Of a DNA stretch of 64,000 bases, positions 18,894-27,527 are shown one piece after another. A model generated the notes under the pieces. It was not told the origin of the DNA, did not search any database, and saw nothing but the letters and a program-made list of their open reading frames with translations. The translations under genes and the position numbers were made by a program. This DNA comes from Bdellovibrionales bacterium (lineage in GTDB: Bacteria > Bdellovibrionota > Bdellovibrionia > Bdellovibrionales > UBA1609): positions 124,001-188,000 of the forward strand of contig JADJVA010000006.1 of assembly GCA_016716765.1 (NCBI GenBank), read 5' to 3'. Position 1 is the first letter of the stretch, and each line of letters begins with the position of its first letter.

Positions 18894-19765
18894 TTGGGTG
18901 ATGTCCTAAATGTGGGAATTAGTCTCGCTGGAATAACGAGATGTCCCCAGTATTCAGTCTGAATAAGGGGGATTCCCTTTTGGCGGCATCGTTGAACTAT
19001 TTTTGGGTGCGGGTGTCCGTAGCGATTTTTCCTGGCGCTCACAAGGCCCATTTTCAATTGGGGGAGGTAGTTGAGTAGAAGCGCCGATGTGCTGGTTGCG
19101 CTTCCGTGGTGACCAAGAACGAGAAATTTGGTTTGTGATATCTTGAATTGATTTTGAATCGCCCAAAACCTCTCTTGGTTTGACGGTGAATCTCCTGGGA
19201 TGAGAATTTTGTCTTGAGGGCTATAGTACACGCGACTGAGTTCATTGCTGGTTTTTTGCTTTGGACCTCTCCATGATATCTCGATCAAGGAGTGTGGAAG
19301 ATCTAAACAGGGCTTTGTACCTTTAAGGACTTCAGCTTTGTTCGGAGAGGGAGGGGGCCCCAATGGTTCCCGATCGACACAAAATTGAGTGAAAACTGCT
19401 TTCCCTTTGCTGACCAATGAAATGTGGTCCCAGTCCCAATGGGAGAGGGAGAGGCGATTCGACTTGCCTTGGCATTCTCTTGTGATTTCGGGCCAAGGAG
19501 CCTTGTCGCCACCCATATCAAAGTGCCAGCAGGTTTGAGGATCAGAGAAGGTCAGAAATTGTCCCTGTCCGATATTCCATAGAATCCACCTTGGAAAGCT
19601 TTCATTTTGGAGCACTACTGGTACCAAAAGAACCAGAAGGATTAAACTGAGCGACGCAAGCGAACGATTTCCCACGCAAAACAGACTCCAAAAAGAAATA
19701 GCAGCCAAGCCCATGACCAATGATTGAGTTGAATGCGAACGGGTTGAAGAGGGAGGGGAATCCAT
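18839..19765 (-). CDS. comEC: ComEC C-terminal metallo-beta-lactamase-like domain (split or frameshifted)
   Basis: The frame encodes a hydrophobic segment (SLASLSLILLVLLVPVVL) and then the hydrolase domain that ends ComEC proteins: WNIGQGQ (family DVGQGD), SHWDWDHI (family SHxDxDH), IPGDS, LGHHGS and NRYGHPH. The frame opens inside the preceding competence-domain gene with no good ribosome site, and the true hand-over is probably near 19650-19670. One extra base in the GGGAAA stretch there would make a single ComEC. The last 25 or so residues overlap the 3' end of ald. The domain is thought to process or pass single-stranded DNA during natural transformation. Confidence 0.75.
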   Translation of the reverse strand: MDSPPSSTRSHSTQSLVMGLAAISFWSLFCVGNRSLASLSLILLVLLVPVVLQNESFPRWILWNIGQGQFLTFSDPQTCWHFDMGGDKAPWPEITRECQGKSNRLSLSHWDWDHISLVSKGKAVFTQFCVDREPLGPPPSPNKAEVLKGTKPCLDLPHSLIEISWRGPKQKTSNELSRVYYSPQDKILIPGDSPSNQERFWAIQNQFKISQTKFLVLGHHGSATSTSALLLNYLPQLKMGLVSARKNRYGHPHPKIVQRCRQKGIPLIQTEYWGHLVIPARLIPTFRTSPNQRRNGRYSIPKSRATGS

Positions 19766-20529
19766 TGAGCCACTTGATCAAGAATCGAGAGAATAACTCT
19801 TGTAAGTCTGCTGAGGAGACTCTCAAGAGGTGGAAAAAACCAAATGGTCCATGAAATTACAAGTAGGGGCACTGCGGCAATTAGGGTGAGAGCAATGTTT
19901 ACAAGTAAACTGAAAGGGTGTGCGGCTCCCAGGGTGGCTAAGAACGGAGACAGCCCAATATAAAATGCGATCGCTTTTTTCCAATTTGAAATGGGAAGAC
20001 AGGCTATGAGGGAAGCTCCAAAACTCAATTGGAAAGATAGGGATATGAGCCATTGAGGGAACAAAACGACACCTATCACTCCCGATATCAAAGTCAGAAG
20101 GGAGCGACCCCAAAACAAATGAAAGCTTGAATTTAATTTTCCAACACAAATCTGAAGGAAGGCGCGAACAACTGGTGGTTGAAACCTGCAAATGAAAACA
20201 AAGGGTAATAGAAAAAGATAGGATTTTTTAGCTACTGGGCCCGCCCAACCGAGGGCAAGAACAATCGCCTTTTCGATTAAGACCAAGTGGAGTCCCGATA
20301 CAACCAGTAGATGAACGAGCCCCAGATGGCGAAAAAGCAACATTACCGGTGAGTTCTGAGGAATAGCTGCTCCGCAGCAGAGGGCTTGGTAGAGATTTGA
20401 GTATTGTGAATCCGGGACTCTACTTATGCACAACAAATGTGAGGTTTGAGAAGCTTTTGTTAAATAGCTAGTCATGTCAAATTCAAGAAAAAGGGGTATG
20501 AAAGGAAGAATAAAGGGAAGTAATGCCAT
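19642..20529 (-). CDS. comEC: ComEC competence-domain DNA channel (N-terminal frame)
   Basis: 295 residues with about seven membrane helices and the Competence-domain signature GLVHLLVVSGLHL (about residues 70-82). ComEC forms the inner-membrane channel for incoming transforming DNA. The N-terminal OB-fold/DUF4131 segment common in ComEC is absent or very short, so this is a minimal version. The frame stops at 19642 after LRRSV, within what should be the link to the hydrolase domain; the next frame carries that domain. With dprA at 23479, it suggests at least part of a natural-transformation pathway. Start ATG 20529. Confidence 0.75.
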   Translation of the reverse strand: MALLPFILPFIPLFLEFDMTSYLTKASQTSHLLCISRVPDSQYSNLYQALCCGAAIPQNSPVMLLFRHLGLVHLLVVSGLHLVLIEKAIVLALGWAGPVAKKSYLFLLPFVFICRFQPPVVRAFLQICVGKLNSSFHLFWGRSLLTLISGVIGVVLFPQWLISLSFQLSFGASLIACLPISNWKKAIAFYIGLSPFLATLGAAHPFSLLVNIALTLIAAVPLLVISWTIWFFPPLESLLSRLTRVILSILDQVAQWIPLPLQPVRIQLNHWSWAWLLFLFGVCFAWEIVRLRRSV

Positions 20530-20928
20530 GTTTAGTGTTTATTGGCAAAACGGATACCAAATCTAGTGTAGAATAGCTTCTTCAGCGGGTTTTTCGTGGT
20601 CGTCTCTCGCCTGTCACTCGGATTGTAAGAAAAGTATTATAAATGCTAGTTATTTTAATAAAACCATTTAATTTCAGTTACTTAATATTGCCTTTTTTTT
20701 AATCAATTCGCTGAAATGCAGATCAGAACACAAGTCCAAGGTCGTGAAGCCTGAGAAATTCACATACCTTGTGGATAAGTCTGCGAGCCGAAAGAAACTG
20801 ACGAAAAATTAACGAAAACTCAACATATAAACACGAAATTGGAGTGAGCCACTGAGGGGAATACCTTTGCAAATGAGCAGACATCCGCTAGGCTTGAAGG
20901 GGTGTTGAATTTAGGTAGGGGGCCGTTG
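20530..20928. other. AT-rich divergent intergenic region, about 400 bases
   Basis: Separates the leftward comEC frame from the rightward TPR gene and must hold both promoters. It contains a T8 tract near 20693-20700 and long A/T stretches. No tRNA, repeat or ORF with coding character was found, and no confident -35/-10 pair could be chosen among many AT-rich candidates. Confidence 0.4.
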
Positions 20929-21588
20929 ATGTGCTCAAGATTTACAGTGGTCATGGTTTTGGCACTGAGTGCGTACGGAGGGAATATTGCCGCAGCCTTT
21001 TCACAGAAAGCTGTGGGGTTAACTGATGACAATAAATCCACTCAAATTGTGAACCCGAAGCCGAACAATGTATTCAGGAACGAGAACCTTATATTGAATG
21101 AGATGGCGTCTCAAAAGAATCGGAAGACTGCAGATGGCGTCTTGAACAATGAGACTCTTCGGGACCGAAAGAAGGTTCGCCTCATCGAGCAATATGAGAA
21201 AATGGGGGAAGATGATCTTTATGCTAGAGTTATTGAGTCATTTCGCAGCAAGGACAAAACTGCATTATCTGCATCAGCCGAGATGATACGAAGAAAATTT
21301 CCTTCGAGCTTGCATGTTGATAATTCAATTTACTTTATGGCTCTGTTGGATATGCAAGATAATTCTTTTGTACCGGCGCTGAGAAAATTTGAATCGGTTA
21401 TTCAAGATTTTCCAGCAGGGAATAAAAGGGTTTCTGCTCTTTTTGCGAAAGCAGTTTTATATAAAAAGCTAAATTTGGTTGATCAGAGTCAAACGGTTTT
21501 AAACCAGGTGATTAGAGAATATCCTGGTAGTCCTGAGTCCCAACGTTCTGTCATCGAATTGAAGCTTTTGAGTTCGGCCAATCATTGA
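20929..21588 (+). CDS. Exported TPR protein (YbgF/BamD-like repeat type)
   Basis: 219 residues from ATG 20929, chosen because GGTAGGGGG lies 7 bases upstream; a GTG at 20902 is in frame but lacks this support. An N-terminal hydrophobic stretch ending around NIAAAFS is a likely signal peptide. The C-terminal half (from about 110) has TPR-like repeats with the spacing FESVIQDFPAG and NQVIREYPGS, as in the YbgF/CpoB and BamD families, which work in envelope constriction or barrel assembly. No lipobox is seen. It precedes the LysM protein by 36 bases, probably in one transcript. Confidence 0.7.
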   Translation: MCSRFTVVMVLALSAYGGNIAAAFSQKAVGLTDDNKSTQIVNPKPNNVFRNENLILNEMASQKNRKTADGVLNNETLRDRKKVRLIEQYEKMGEDDLYARVIESFRSKDKTALSASAEMIRRKFPSSLHVDNSIYFMALLDMQDNSFVPALRKFESVIQDFPAGNKRVSALFAKAVLYKKLNLVDQSQTVLNQVIREYPGSPESQRSVIELKLLSSANH

Positions 21589-21624
21589 ATGAATATAAGT
21601 AGACCATGAACAAGGAAGTTCTAA

Positions 21625-23373
21625 ATGGTTTTGTTGCGACGAGGCTCTCATTTTTTTATTTCAGCGGCAATTTTTTTTCAGGGATTCTCCTTTGGTAAAG
21701 CCCATGCCAGGCTTGGCCAGTCGGATTTTTCTGCAAAGAAAGAGACGAGGACAAGGGTTTCATCTGGAACAGCGGTAGCGGCGAGTGAATTTTCGGATGA
21801 CAACGAAATGGAACTGGAACCATCTGATGGAAACGAGTTATCGCCTGTTGAGAGCGCTGAACCAGATGAGGGCTCAACAGTCGCAGATGATTTGCCCCCT
21901 GCCGAAGATGATTCAGTTTCAGAGTCAGACAAATCAAGCGAGGGCCAGCAAGATTCTGGTGGATCATTTGATGATCCGGATCTGGCTTATGAGGCTCGTC
22001 TCTATGATATTTTTATTAATTATAATAGTGAGGCGACCTCACCCGAGCAGTGGAAGGTCATAGTCGGGGCGCGGGAGACTGAAATCTACCCTATTCAGAA
22101 AGGGGACAACCTTTGGGAAATTTCAAAAACCTTATTTAGTGATGGATATTTTTGGCCAAAGGTATGGTCGATCAACAGTTCAATTACCAATCCTCATGTG
22201 ATTGAGCCCGGTCGGAGAATTCGATTTGTACCAGGCGATGATTCGCAAGCTCCTGCATTTAATTTGACGGAGGGAGGCGAAGACGTCGATGAATCAACAG
22301 AGCCAGCTGAAAGTCAAGGCAAAGAGGCTAATGGAGAAAAGGCCGATGGAACACCAAATAGTCCCGAAAATGAAGAGGGGGATTTGATTAAACCGGTGCT
22401 TCCTGCTCGAGCGACTCCAAAGGCAGGCGACGATGACCTTGATATTCCTCCTCCAGAAAAAGTGAGCCGTCCAGTGATAAGGAAGTTTCCTCCGAGTTTG
22501 CCTGATTGGCAAAATGACAATATTCTTGGGGTTTATGATTCTCTTGGAATCAGTTTCGGAAAACGAAGTGATCTGCATTTGATCACGAGTTTCGAATTGA
22601 TCAATTATCTCGTTGAAGAGTTTCCAGAATCCTTTGGAGAGGTCAAAGAAGTTGAATCTGGTGGTCTTTCTGCGGCGAGTTTTCAGCATATTTATGTGCA
22701 GGTAAATAGAGGTCAGGCTCGCGTGGGAGACAAGCTCTTGGTTATCAAAAATACGGGGCTATTACAAAGACCGAACGACTTTGTGGAAAAGCTTTCCTTT
22801 TATGGCCATGGAGTTGAGATTCAGGGAGAAATTGCTTTGCTTGAAAATGTTCAAAGCAAGGAATATTCAACTGAAACAGAATTGTTTCGTGCTCTTGTGA
22901 TCAAGGCCGTCAATCCGATTGATGTTGGATCAAAAGTGCTCAGAGGAGCAATTGAAAAAGTCAATTTAAGATCAACTAATCAACGGAGTTCTGTCGTTGC
23001 CCAGATAATAGGCGGTATGTCCAGCTCGAAGCGCCAGACATTTTATCCTCAGTCCATTGCTTTCCTAAATCGTGGTTCCAAAGATGGTCTGAAGGTAGGA
23101 GATGTTCTGCCGATTCGGTCCAATCGCTTGCTGCGTTTTCAGAACTCGATAGTTGATGAGAATAGCCGTCCCAGCGGATGGTTGAAAATCGCTCATATTA
23201 CCCCGCGTTTTTCTACAGCGGTCATATTAAAGACGTTTGAGGAAATCTATGCTGGAGATTTCACAGGCAGGGGTAAAACTATCAGTGGTTCTGGGAAGGA
23301 GACAAAGAGTCAGGGAACTACTCCAGAGGATTTGTCGGCAGAGGCTTTGACGGAGTCGGAGTCAAAAAATTAA
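21625..23373 (+). CDS. Exported LysM-domain protein
   Basis: 582 residues. A signal peptide (about 1-28) is followed by a strongly acidic, low-complexity region rich in Glu, Asp and Ser, then a LysM module (about 153-205: YPIQKGDNLWEISKTLF and IEPGRRIRF) expected to bind peptidoglycan. A second acidic linker and a folded C-terminal region of about 290 residues follow, with no recognised catalytic motif. The architecture suits a periplasmic wall-bound protein. It lies just downstream of the TPR protein and upstream of dprA, which may be separate. Confidence 0.85.
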   Translation: MVLLRRGSHFFISAAIFFQGFSFGKAHARLGQSDFSAKKETRTRVSSGTAVAASEFSDDNEMELEPSDGNELSPVESAEPDEGSTVADDLPPAEDDSVSESDKSSEGQQDSGGSFDDPDLAYEARLYDIFINYNSEATSPEQWKVIVGARETEIYPIQKGDNLWEISKTLFSDGYFWPKVWSINSSITNPHVIEPGRRIRFVPGDDSQAPAFNLTEGGEDVDESTEPAESQGKEANGEKADGTPNSPENEEGDLIKPVLPARATPKAGDDDLDIPPPEKVSRPVIRKFPPSLPDWQNDNILGVYDSLGISFGKRSDLHLITSFELINYLVEEFPESFGEVKEVESGGLSAASFQHIYVQVNRGQARVGDKLLVIKNTGLLQRPNDFVEKLSFYGHGVEIQGEIALLENVQSKEYSTETELFRALVIKAVNPIDVGSKVLRGAIEKVNLRSTNQRSSVVAQIIGGMSSSKRQTFYPQSIAFLNRGSKDGLKVGDVLPIRSNRLLRFQNSIVDENSRPSGWLKIAHITPRFSTAVILKTFEEIYAGDFTGRGKTISGSGKETKSQGTTPEDLSAEALTESESKN

Positions 23374-23478
23374 AAAAAGATCAGATAGATAGGTTCGGAG
23401 CGAAGTTCGGACTAAAATGGAGCCGTCGCGTTTGAGGCCCTTGCCCTCGTGCGGACGCGTTTGCAGTTTCTTTAATGG

Positions 23479-24363
23479 ATGTACAATATCGACAGGTGGG
23501 CCCTCGCTTTTTTAGTATGGTCAAATTTTCCAGTTCTTCCTATTGAATTCGTCGGCTTGCGAGAAAAGCTCAGAGATGTGGCCCCAGTCGACTGGGGAAA
23601 ACTTGAAATTTGGTCTTTGTTACAACGGGAATTTTTTGTGGTTCAACCATTTTGGTATGAGCAACTACCGCCCTTTGTGGACAGGGCTCAATCTCTTCAA
23701 CTTCAATTGTTACTTTTCGGTGAGGCTGGCTATCCTCGGATGTTCTACGAACTGAGTCTGCCTCCTTTAGCGATGACTTGGTTAGGTCAATCTAGCTGGC
23801 AGGAGGGTGGCCATTTTGCGGTCGTTGGAAGTCGTGAAATCACCCCTCAATCAAAGCGTTGGATGGAAATACATTTGCCGAAGGTTCTTAATCAATATCC
23901 CTTCTTGCTTCTGAGCGGGGGCGCTCGCGGCACAGATCAGGCCGCACACGCCATTTGCCTAAGATTACAGATGGCCACGGTTTGCTTTTTGCCAAGCGGC
24001 CTTTTAAACCCGTATCCTCAGGAAATCAAAAAGTGGCTCAGCGCCATTGTTGATGGAGGAGGGGCAGTCGTAAGTCCATTTGCACCACTTCAAGGGATGC
24101 GCAAACAATTTTTTTATTTGAGAAACCAGCTCATTGCGAGTCTTTCAGGATTGGTTCTGGCTATTGATGGTCGACGCCGAAGTGGAACCATGATTACAGC
24201 ACGTGCGGCGATGGAAATGGGGAGAGCCGTAGCTATCTTGCCGCAGCATCCACTTCACTCCAATTCATTGGGTGGACTTGATTTGCTTTACGACGGAGCT
24301 TTTCCGTTGCGAGATCACTTGGACTTAGAGGCACTTTGTCGGTTGTACGTAAAGCGGTTGTAA
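23479..24363 (+). CDS. dprA: DNA processing protein DprA/Smf
   Basis: 294 residues from ATG 23479. The Rossmann-like DprA core is clear: VVGSRE (about 115), LLSGGARGTDQAAH (about 155), FYLRNQLIASLSG and RRRSGTMITARAAMEMGR, then GGLDLLYDGA. DprA protects incoming single-stranded DNA and loads RecA during transformation. The usual C-terminal winged-helix extension appears to be missing, making a short form. Together with the comEC frames 3 kb away it points to transformation capacity, though dprA is also widespread in non-competent bacteria. Confidence 0.9.
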   Translation: MYNIDRWALAFLVWSNFPVLPIEFVGLREKLRDVAPVDWGKLEIWSLLQREFFVVQPFWYEQLPPFVDRAQSLQLQLLLFGEAGYPRMFYELSLPPLAMTWLGQSSWQEGGHFAVVGSREITPQSKRWMEIHLPKVLNQYPFLLLSGGARGTDQAAHAICLRLQMATVCFLPSGLLNPYPQEIKKWLSAIVDGGGAVVSPFAPLQGMRKQFFYLRNQLIASLSGLVLAIDGRRRSGTMITARAAMEMGRAVAILPQHPLHSNSLGGLDLLYDGAFPLRDHLDLEALCRLYVKRL

Positions 24364-24394
24364 CCCGACCGATGAAGTCGTTGAGGCTCGTCTA

Positions 24395-25507
24395 TTAACT
24401 CTTAGCCGCTCGTCGCAAAGTCCAAAAGCTAAGTCCAAGAAAGATCAAGTTTGTCAGCCAAATGACAGGAGGGACAGGTAAAGAGCTATTCTTCGCCATA
24501 TTCTCCAAAGAAATATAAACAATCCAATAGCTCACAATGACTCCAAGACAAATGGCAAAACTACTGCCCTGTGCTGATCGTCGATTTGTTGAAATGCCAA
24601 ACCCCATGCCGAGCAAGGCGAAAATGAGGCAGGCTGCCGAGAGGGCGGATCGTCGATGAAATTCAATTTCAAGCTTGCGCCTTTGTTCTTGATTTAGATT
24701 TGTTTCGCTGAGTTCAGAGCGAATGTCCTTTAAGGAATATGAAAGCAGGGATTTTTTCTTTTCTTCAACATTGGCCGGATCAAATAGATTGATATCATAG
24801 GATTTGAAGTGGATTTTGGTATAGGCAGCATCATTTGTTCGATGAATGTCTCCATCAATCAAGCGGAGCAGCGCCGCATTTCCGTCTTTCTGTTGGCTCT
24901 GAAGAATCTGGCCTTCTTTTGCAATAATTGTGAGGGGGGAAGTGGAATCGCGCTCGTCAAATATGAAAACTTTATTGAGGCGACCCTCTTTCGAGTTGAC
25001 CTGACTCGCGTAGATCACCATATCAAAGAAGCCCTCAGAAAAAACTCCCTCTCGAATAGTTGCGCTGGCTTTGAGTCGACTCAAAGCCGTTATCATCAGC
25101 TCAAATTGGCGATTGCCCCAAGGGGCCAAATAGAATGCGGTTTCTGCCGACACAGAGGCAGTGAGTATTCCTAGTATTATTGCTGGAACACTGAGGTGTT
25201 TTAAATTCAATCCGAGACTCTTCATTGCTACGATTTCAGAGTCTCCACTCATGCGGCTGTAGGTGAGAAGGACAGCGAAGAGGAGGCTCATCGGAAGAAT
25301 AATAGGCAAGAAGCTAATGCAAAGGAAAAACATCATCTGCAAAACGTCATAAAGTCTGACCCCGTGAACAAGGACAAATTCGGTCAAGCGCAGGGTCTGG
25401 AACATGAGCAGAATAAAAATGAAAACGACAGCGCCCAAAATGAGGCCTGGCACCATTTCTACCAAAATATACAGAACGGCCAAACGGGCTCGAAAAAAGC
25501 CTAACAA
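24395..25507 (-). CDS. LptF/LptG-family lipopolysaccharide export permease
   Basis: 370 residues: three N-terminal membrane helices, a periplasmic beta-jellyroll-like domain (about 135-260) and three C-terminal helices (from about 285), the YjgP/YjgQ topology. LptF and LptG form the membrane half of the LptB2FG transporter that extracts LPS. The start is TTG 25507, with AAGGA 6 bases upstream. Only one such permease is in the window, so I cannot say whether it is LptF or LptG. It lies 68 bases downstream of kdsA in the same direction, joining two LPS steps. Confidence 0.88.
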   Translation of the reverse strand: MLGFFRARLAVLYILVEMVPGLILGAVVFIFILLMFQTLRLTEFVLVHGVRLYDVLQMMFFLCISFLPIILPMSLLFAVLLTYSRMSGDSEIVAMKSLGLNLKHLSVPAIILGILTASVSAETAFYLAPWGNRQFELMITALSRLKASATIREGVFSEGFFDMVIYASQVNSKEGRLNKVFIFDERDSTSPLTIIAKEGQILQSQQKDGNAALLRLIDGDIHRTNDAAYTKIHFKSYDINLFDPANVEEKKKSLLSYSLKDIRSELSETNLNQEQRRKLEIEFHRRSALSAACLIFALLGMGFGISTNRRSAQGSSFAICLGVIVSYWIVYISLENMAKNSSLPVPPVIWLTNLIFLGLSFWTLRRAAKS

Positions 25508-25575
25508 GAGATATCCTTATCAATTTTGTCAGAGGAGGGGCTCGACCAACCCCTTTCTCCAATTATCAAATTTGC

Positions 25576-26478
25576 CTAGACAGGTTCGATCATACCGACT
25601 TTTTCAGGAGATCCAATTGCTTTGCGAACATTCAAAGCCATTTGGACCAAATTTTCAAAGTGTTTGAGATTCAATTGAGAGGCGGCATCACATTTTGCTT
25701 CCATAGGACGAGGATGGGTTTCTATAAAAAGAGCGTCACTCCCAGCTGCAACGGCGGCTAGAACCAAATGAGGCACGAAGCGCGGCTCACCTCCCGCGGG
25801 GTCAGCACTTGAGATTCCATAAAGTCTAACAACATGGGTCGCGTCGAAGCAAACGGGGGCTCCCAACTCCTGCATGACAGGGATGGACCTCATGTCGGCA
25901 ACCAGACGATTGTAGCCGAAGCAGGCTCCTCTTTCTGTAAGGAGAACATTTTTGTTTCCCGTTGAACGAATTTTCGAAACAGCGCCATTCATGTTTTCGG
26001 GGGCAAGAAACTGTCCCTTCTTAACATTAATAGGTCGACCAGTTTCTCCGCAAGCGATGACCAGAGAGGTTTGCTGGCACATGTAGGCTGGAATTTGAAG
26101 AACATCAACGTGTTCGGCAACCATAGCGACGTCTTCAATTCGATGAATGTCGGTAAGAACGGGCAAGCCAAACTCCTTGCGGACGTTGGCTAAAATCTTC
26201 AGACCATCGATAGCCATTGGTCCTCTCCAGTTTTTTTCACTTCCTCGGTTGTCCTTTTCAAAACTGCTCTTAAAAATCAGTCCGACTCCCAATCTTTGGC
26301 TGATTTCGGCCAATGCATGAGCTGTTTCGTAGATGAGCTCCTTGCTATCGATCACGCAGGGTCCAGCAATGAGAGCTAAGCCGTGCCCCTTACCAACAGC
26401 AATATCAGGGCCGCGCGGACTAGGGACGCGAAATTCACGAGATGGCAAACTGATTGTTTCGATTCTTTTCATTTCCAT
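25576..26478 (-). CDS. kdsA: 3-deoxy-8-phosphooctulonate synthase (KDO-8-P synthase)
   Basis: 300 residues, slightly longer than E. coli KdsA (284). TIM-barrel enzyme condensing phosphoenolpyruvate and arabinose 5-phosphate for the KDO inner core of LPS. Recognised by IAGPCVIDSKEL, KSSFEKDNRGS, GLPVLTDIH, IPAYMCQQTSL, KKGQFLAPENM, LTERGACFGYNRLVADMRS and FIETHPRPMEAKCDA. ATG 26478 has AAAGGA upstream. A Cys is present in GPCVID and in the late ECDA-like position (KCDA), as in metal-dependent forms; this is inference from motif context only. Confidence 0.96.
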   Translation of the reverse strand: MEMKRIETISLPSREFRVPSPRGPDIAVGKGHGLALIAGPCVIDSKELIYETAHALAEISQRLGVGLIFKSSFEKDNRGSEKNWRGPMAIDGLKILANVRKEFGLPVLTDIHRIEDVAMVAEHVDVLQIPAYMCQQTSLVIACGETGRPINVKKGQFLAPENMNGAVSKIRSTGNKNVLLTERGACFGYNRLVADMRSIPVMQELGAPVCFDATHVVRLYGISSADPAGGEPRFVPHLVLAAVAAGSDALFIETHPRPMEAKCDAASQLNLKHFENLVQMALNVRKAIGSPEKVGMIEPV

Positions 26479-26673
26479 GGGTATCCTTTCGAAAATTCCA
26501 TATTACCTGCTTCAGGTAGCCCTTTGCCCAGCACAGCGCCAAGCGAAGCCTACTCTCTGGCGATCAGACGATAGACTAAAGGCTTAATATTGAGTGTCAA
26601 TTTTGTCAAAGAGCCAGATGCTATTTTCTGCCAAAGGTCTTCTTGTTGACCACTTGCTTCTTCGTACTCGATA

Positions 26674-27504
26674 ATGGTGGATATGATGCGTGTTCTGCTG
26701 GTGATTGATGATTATGGGGAAATGGTATATTTGCAGATCCTGCTGAAAAAGTTGGGTTTTGATGTTGATTCTGCCCAGTCTCAGCGAGCATTCACGACAA
26801 AACAGCTCGGTTTTAATCCGCAAATCATCATTGCGACAGCTGATGGTCGCCGAGTAAATGGAATTGAAATAGCAGAAGGACTAAGGCGTCGCCAGGGGTT
26901 CCCGAAAGTTATTTTGCTGATACCGTCCGGCATGGATCGAGGGATTGATGTCACAAATCTCTTAAATGTTGATGGAGCAGTTGAAAGCCCGGTCAACGTG
27001 CAAAGGCTTCTGGAGTTGATTTCGAGTGTCGGCGGAATTGAATCTCATATCTTGATGGATAAATACATCAAAATGCGGGCAAATCTCCAGCCTGATGAAG
27101 AAGGGGATTTGGCTCTCATTAAAGGAGAGTCTTTTTCCTTCGACAAGTCTGTTGTTCAGTCGAGGCCATTACAGGAGAATGCTTCGGCGCCCGAAGCCAA
27201 AGATCGACCTCGCTTTGCGGTCGTTGGTGGCCTTAGCAAAGAGCCTGGTGCACCGGAGAATATTGACGTGGACCTTGGCTCTCCCTCTCCAATCAATCTC
27301 TCCTTGGAAGTAAGGGAAGCGAGATTCAAGAAGTATCTCAGCGAATTACCTGTTTCGAAACACCATGGATTCTCACGTGATAAGGTGACGCAGGCCAGTC
27401 GGGAAATCCGCCGCACAGAAAACCAGGTGATCTTAAATGAACTCGAAGAGGAACGTCGGAGCTTCGTCTCATCTTTGTTTGCTTTAGGAAAAAAATCCAA
27501 GTGA
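26674..27504 (+). CDS. Protein with degenerate (pseudo) receiver domain
   Basis: 276 residues. Residues 5-120 follow the CheY-like receiver pattern with the acidic pair Asp12-Asp13, but the phospho-acceptor position aligns to Thr55 (IIIATADGRRVNG) and the late Lys is replaced (ESPVN), so classic phosphorylation is unlikely. The rest is polar and probably disordered, followed by a C-terminal helical tail rich in Glu and Arg. No output domain is recognised. The start could be ATG 26674 or an internal ATG at 26683/26686. It converges on the receiver-J protein at 27528. Confidence 0.7.
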   Translation: MVDMMRVLLVIDDYGEMVYLQILLKKLGFDVDSAQSQRAFTTKQLGFNPQIIIATADGRRVNGIEIAEGLRRRQGFPKVILLIPSGMDRGIDVTNLLNVDGAVESPVNVQRLLELISSVGGIESHILMDKYIKMRANLQPDEEGDLALIKGESFSFDKSVVQSRPLQENASAPEAKDRPRFAVVGGLSKEPGAPENIDVDLGSPSPINLSLEVREARFKKYLSELPVSKHHGFSRDKVTQASREIRRTENQVILNELEEERRSFVSSLFALGKKSK

Positions 27505-27527
27505 GACACTTGGTCATAGGATTCTAA

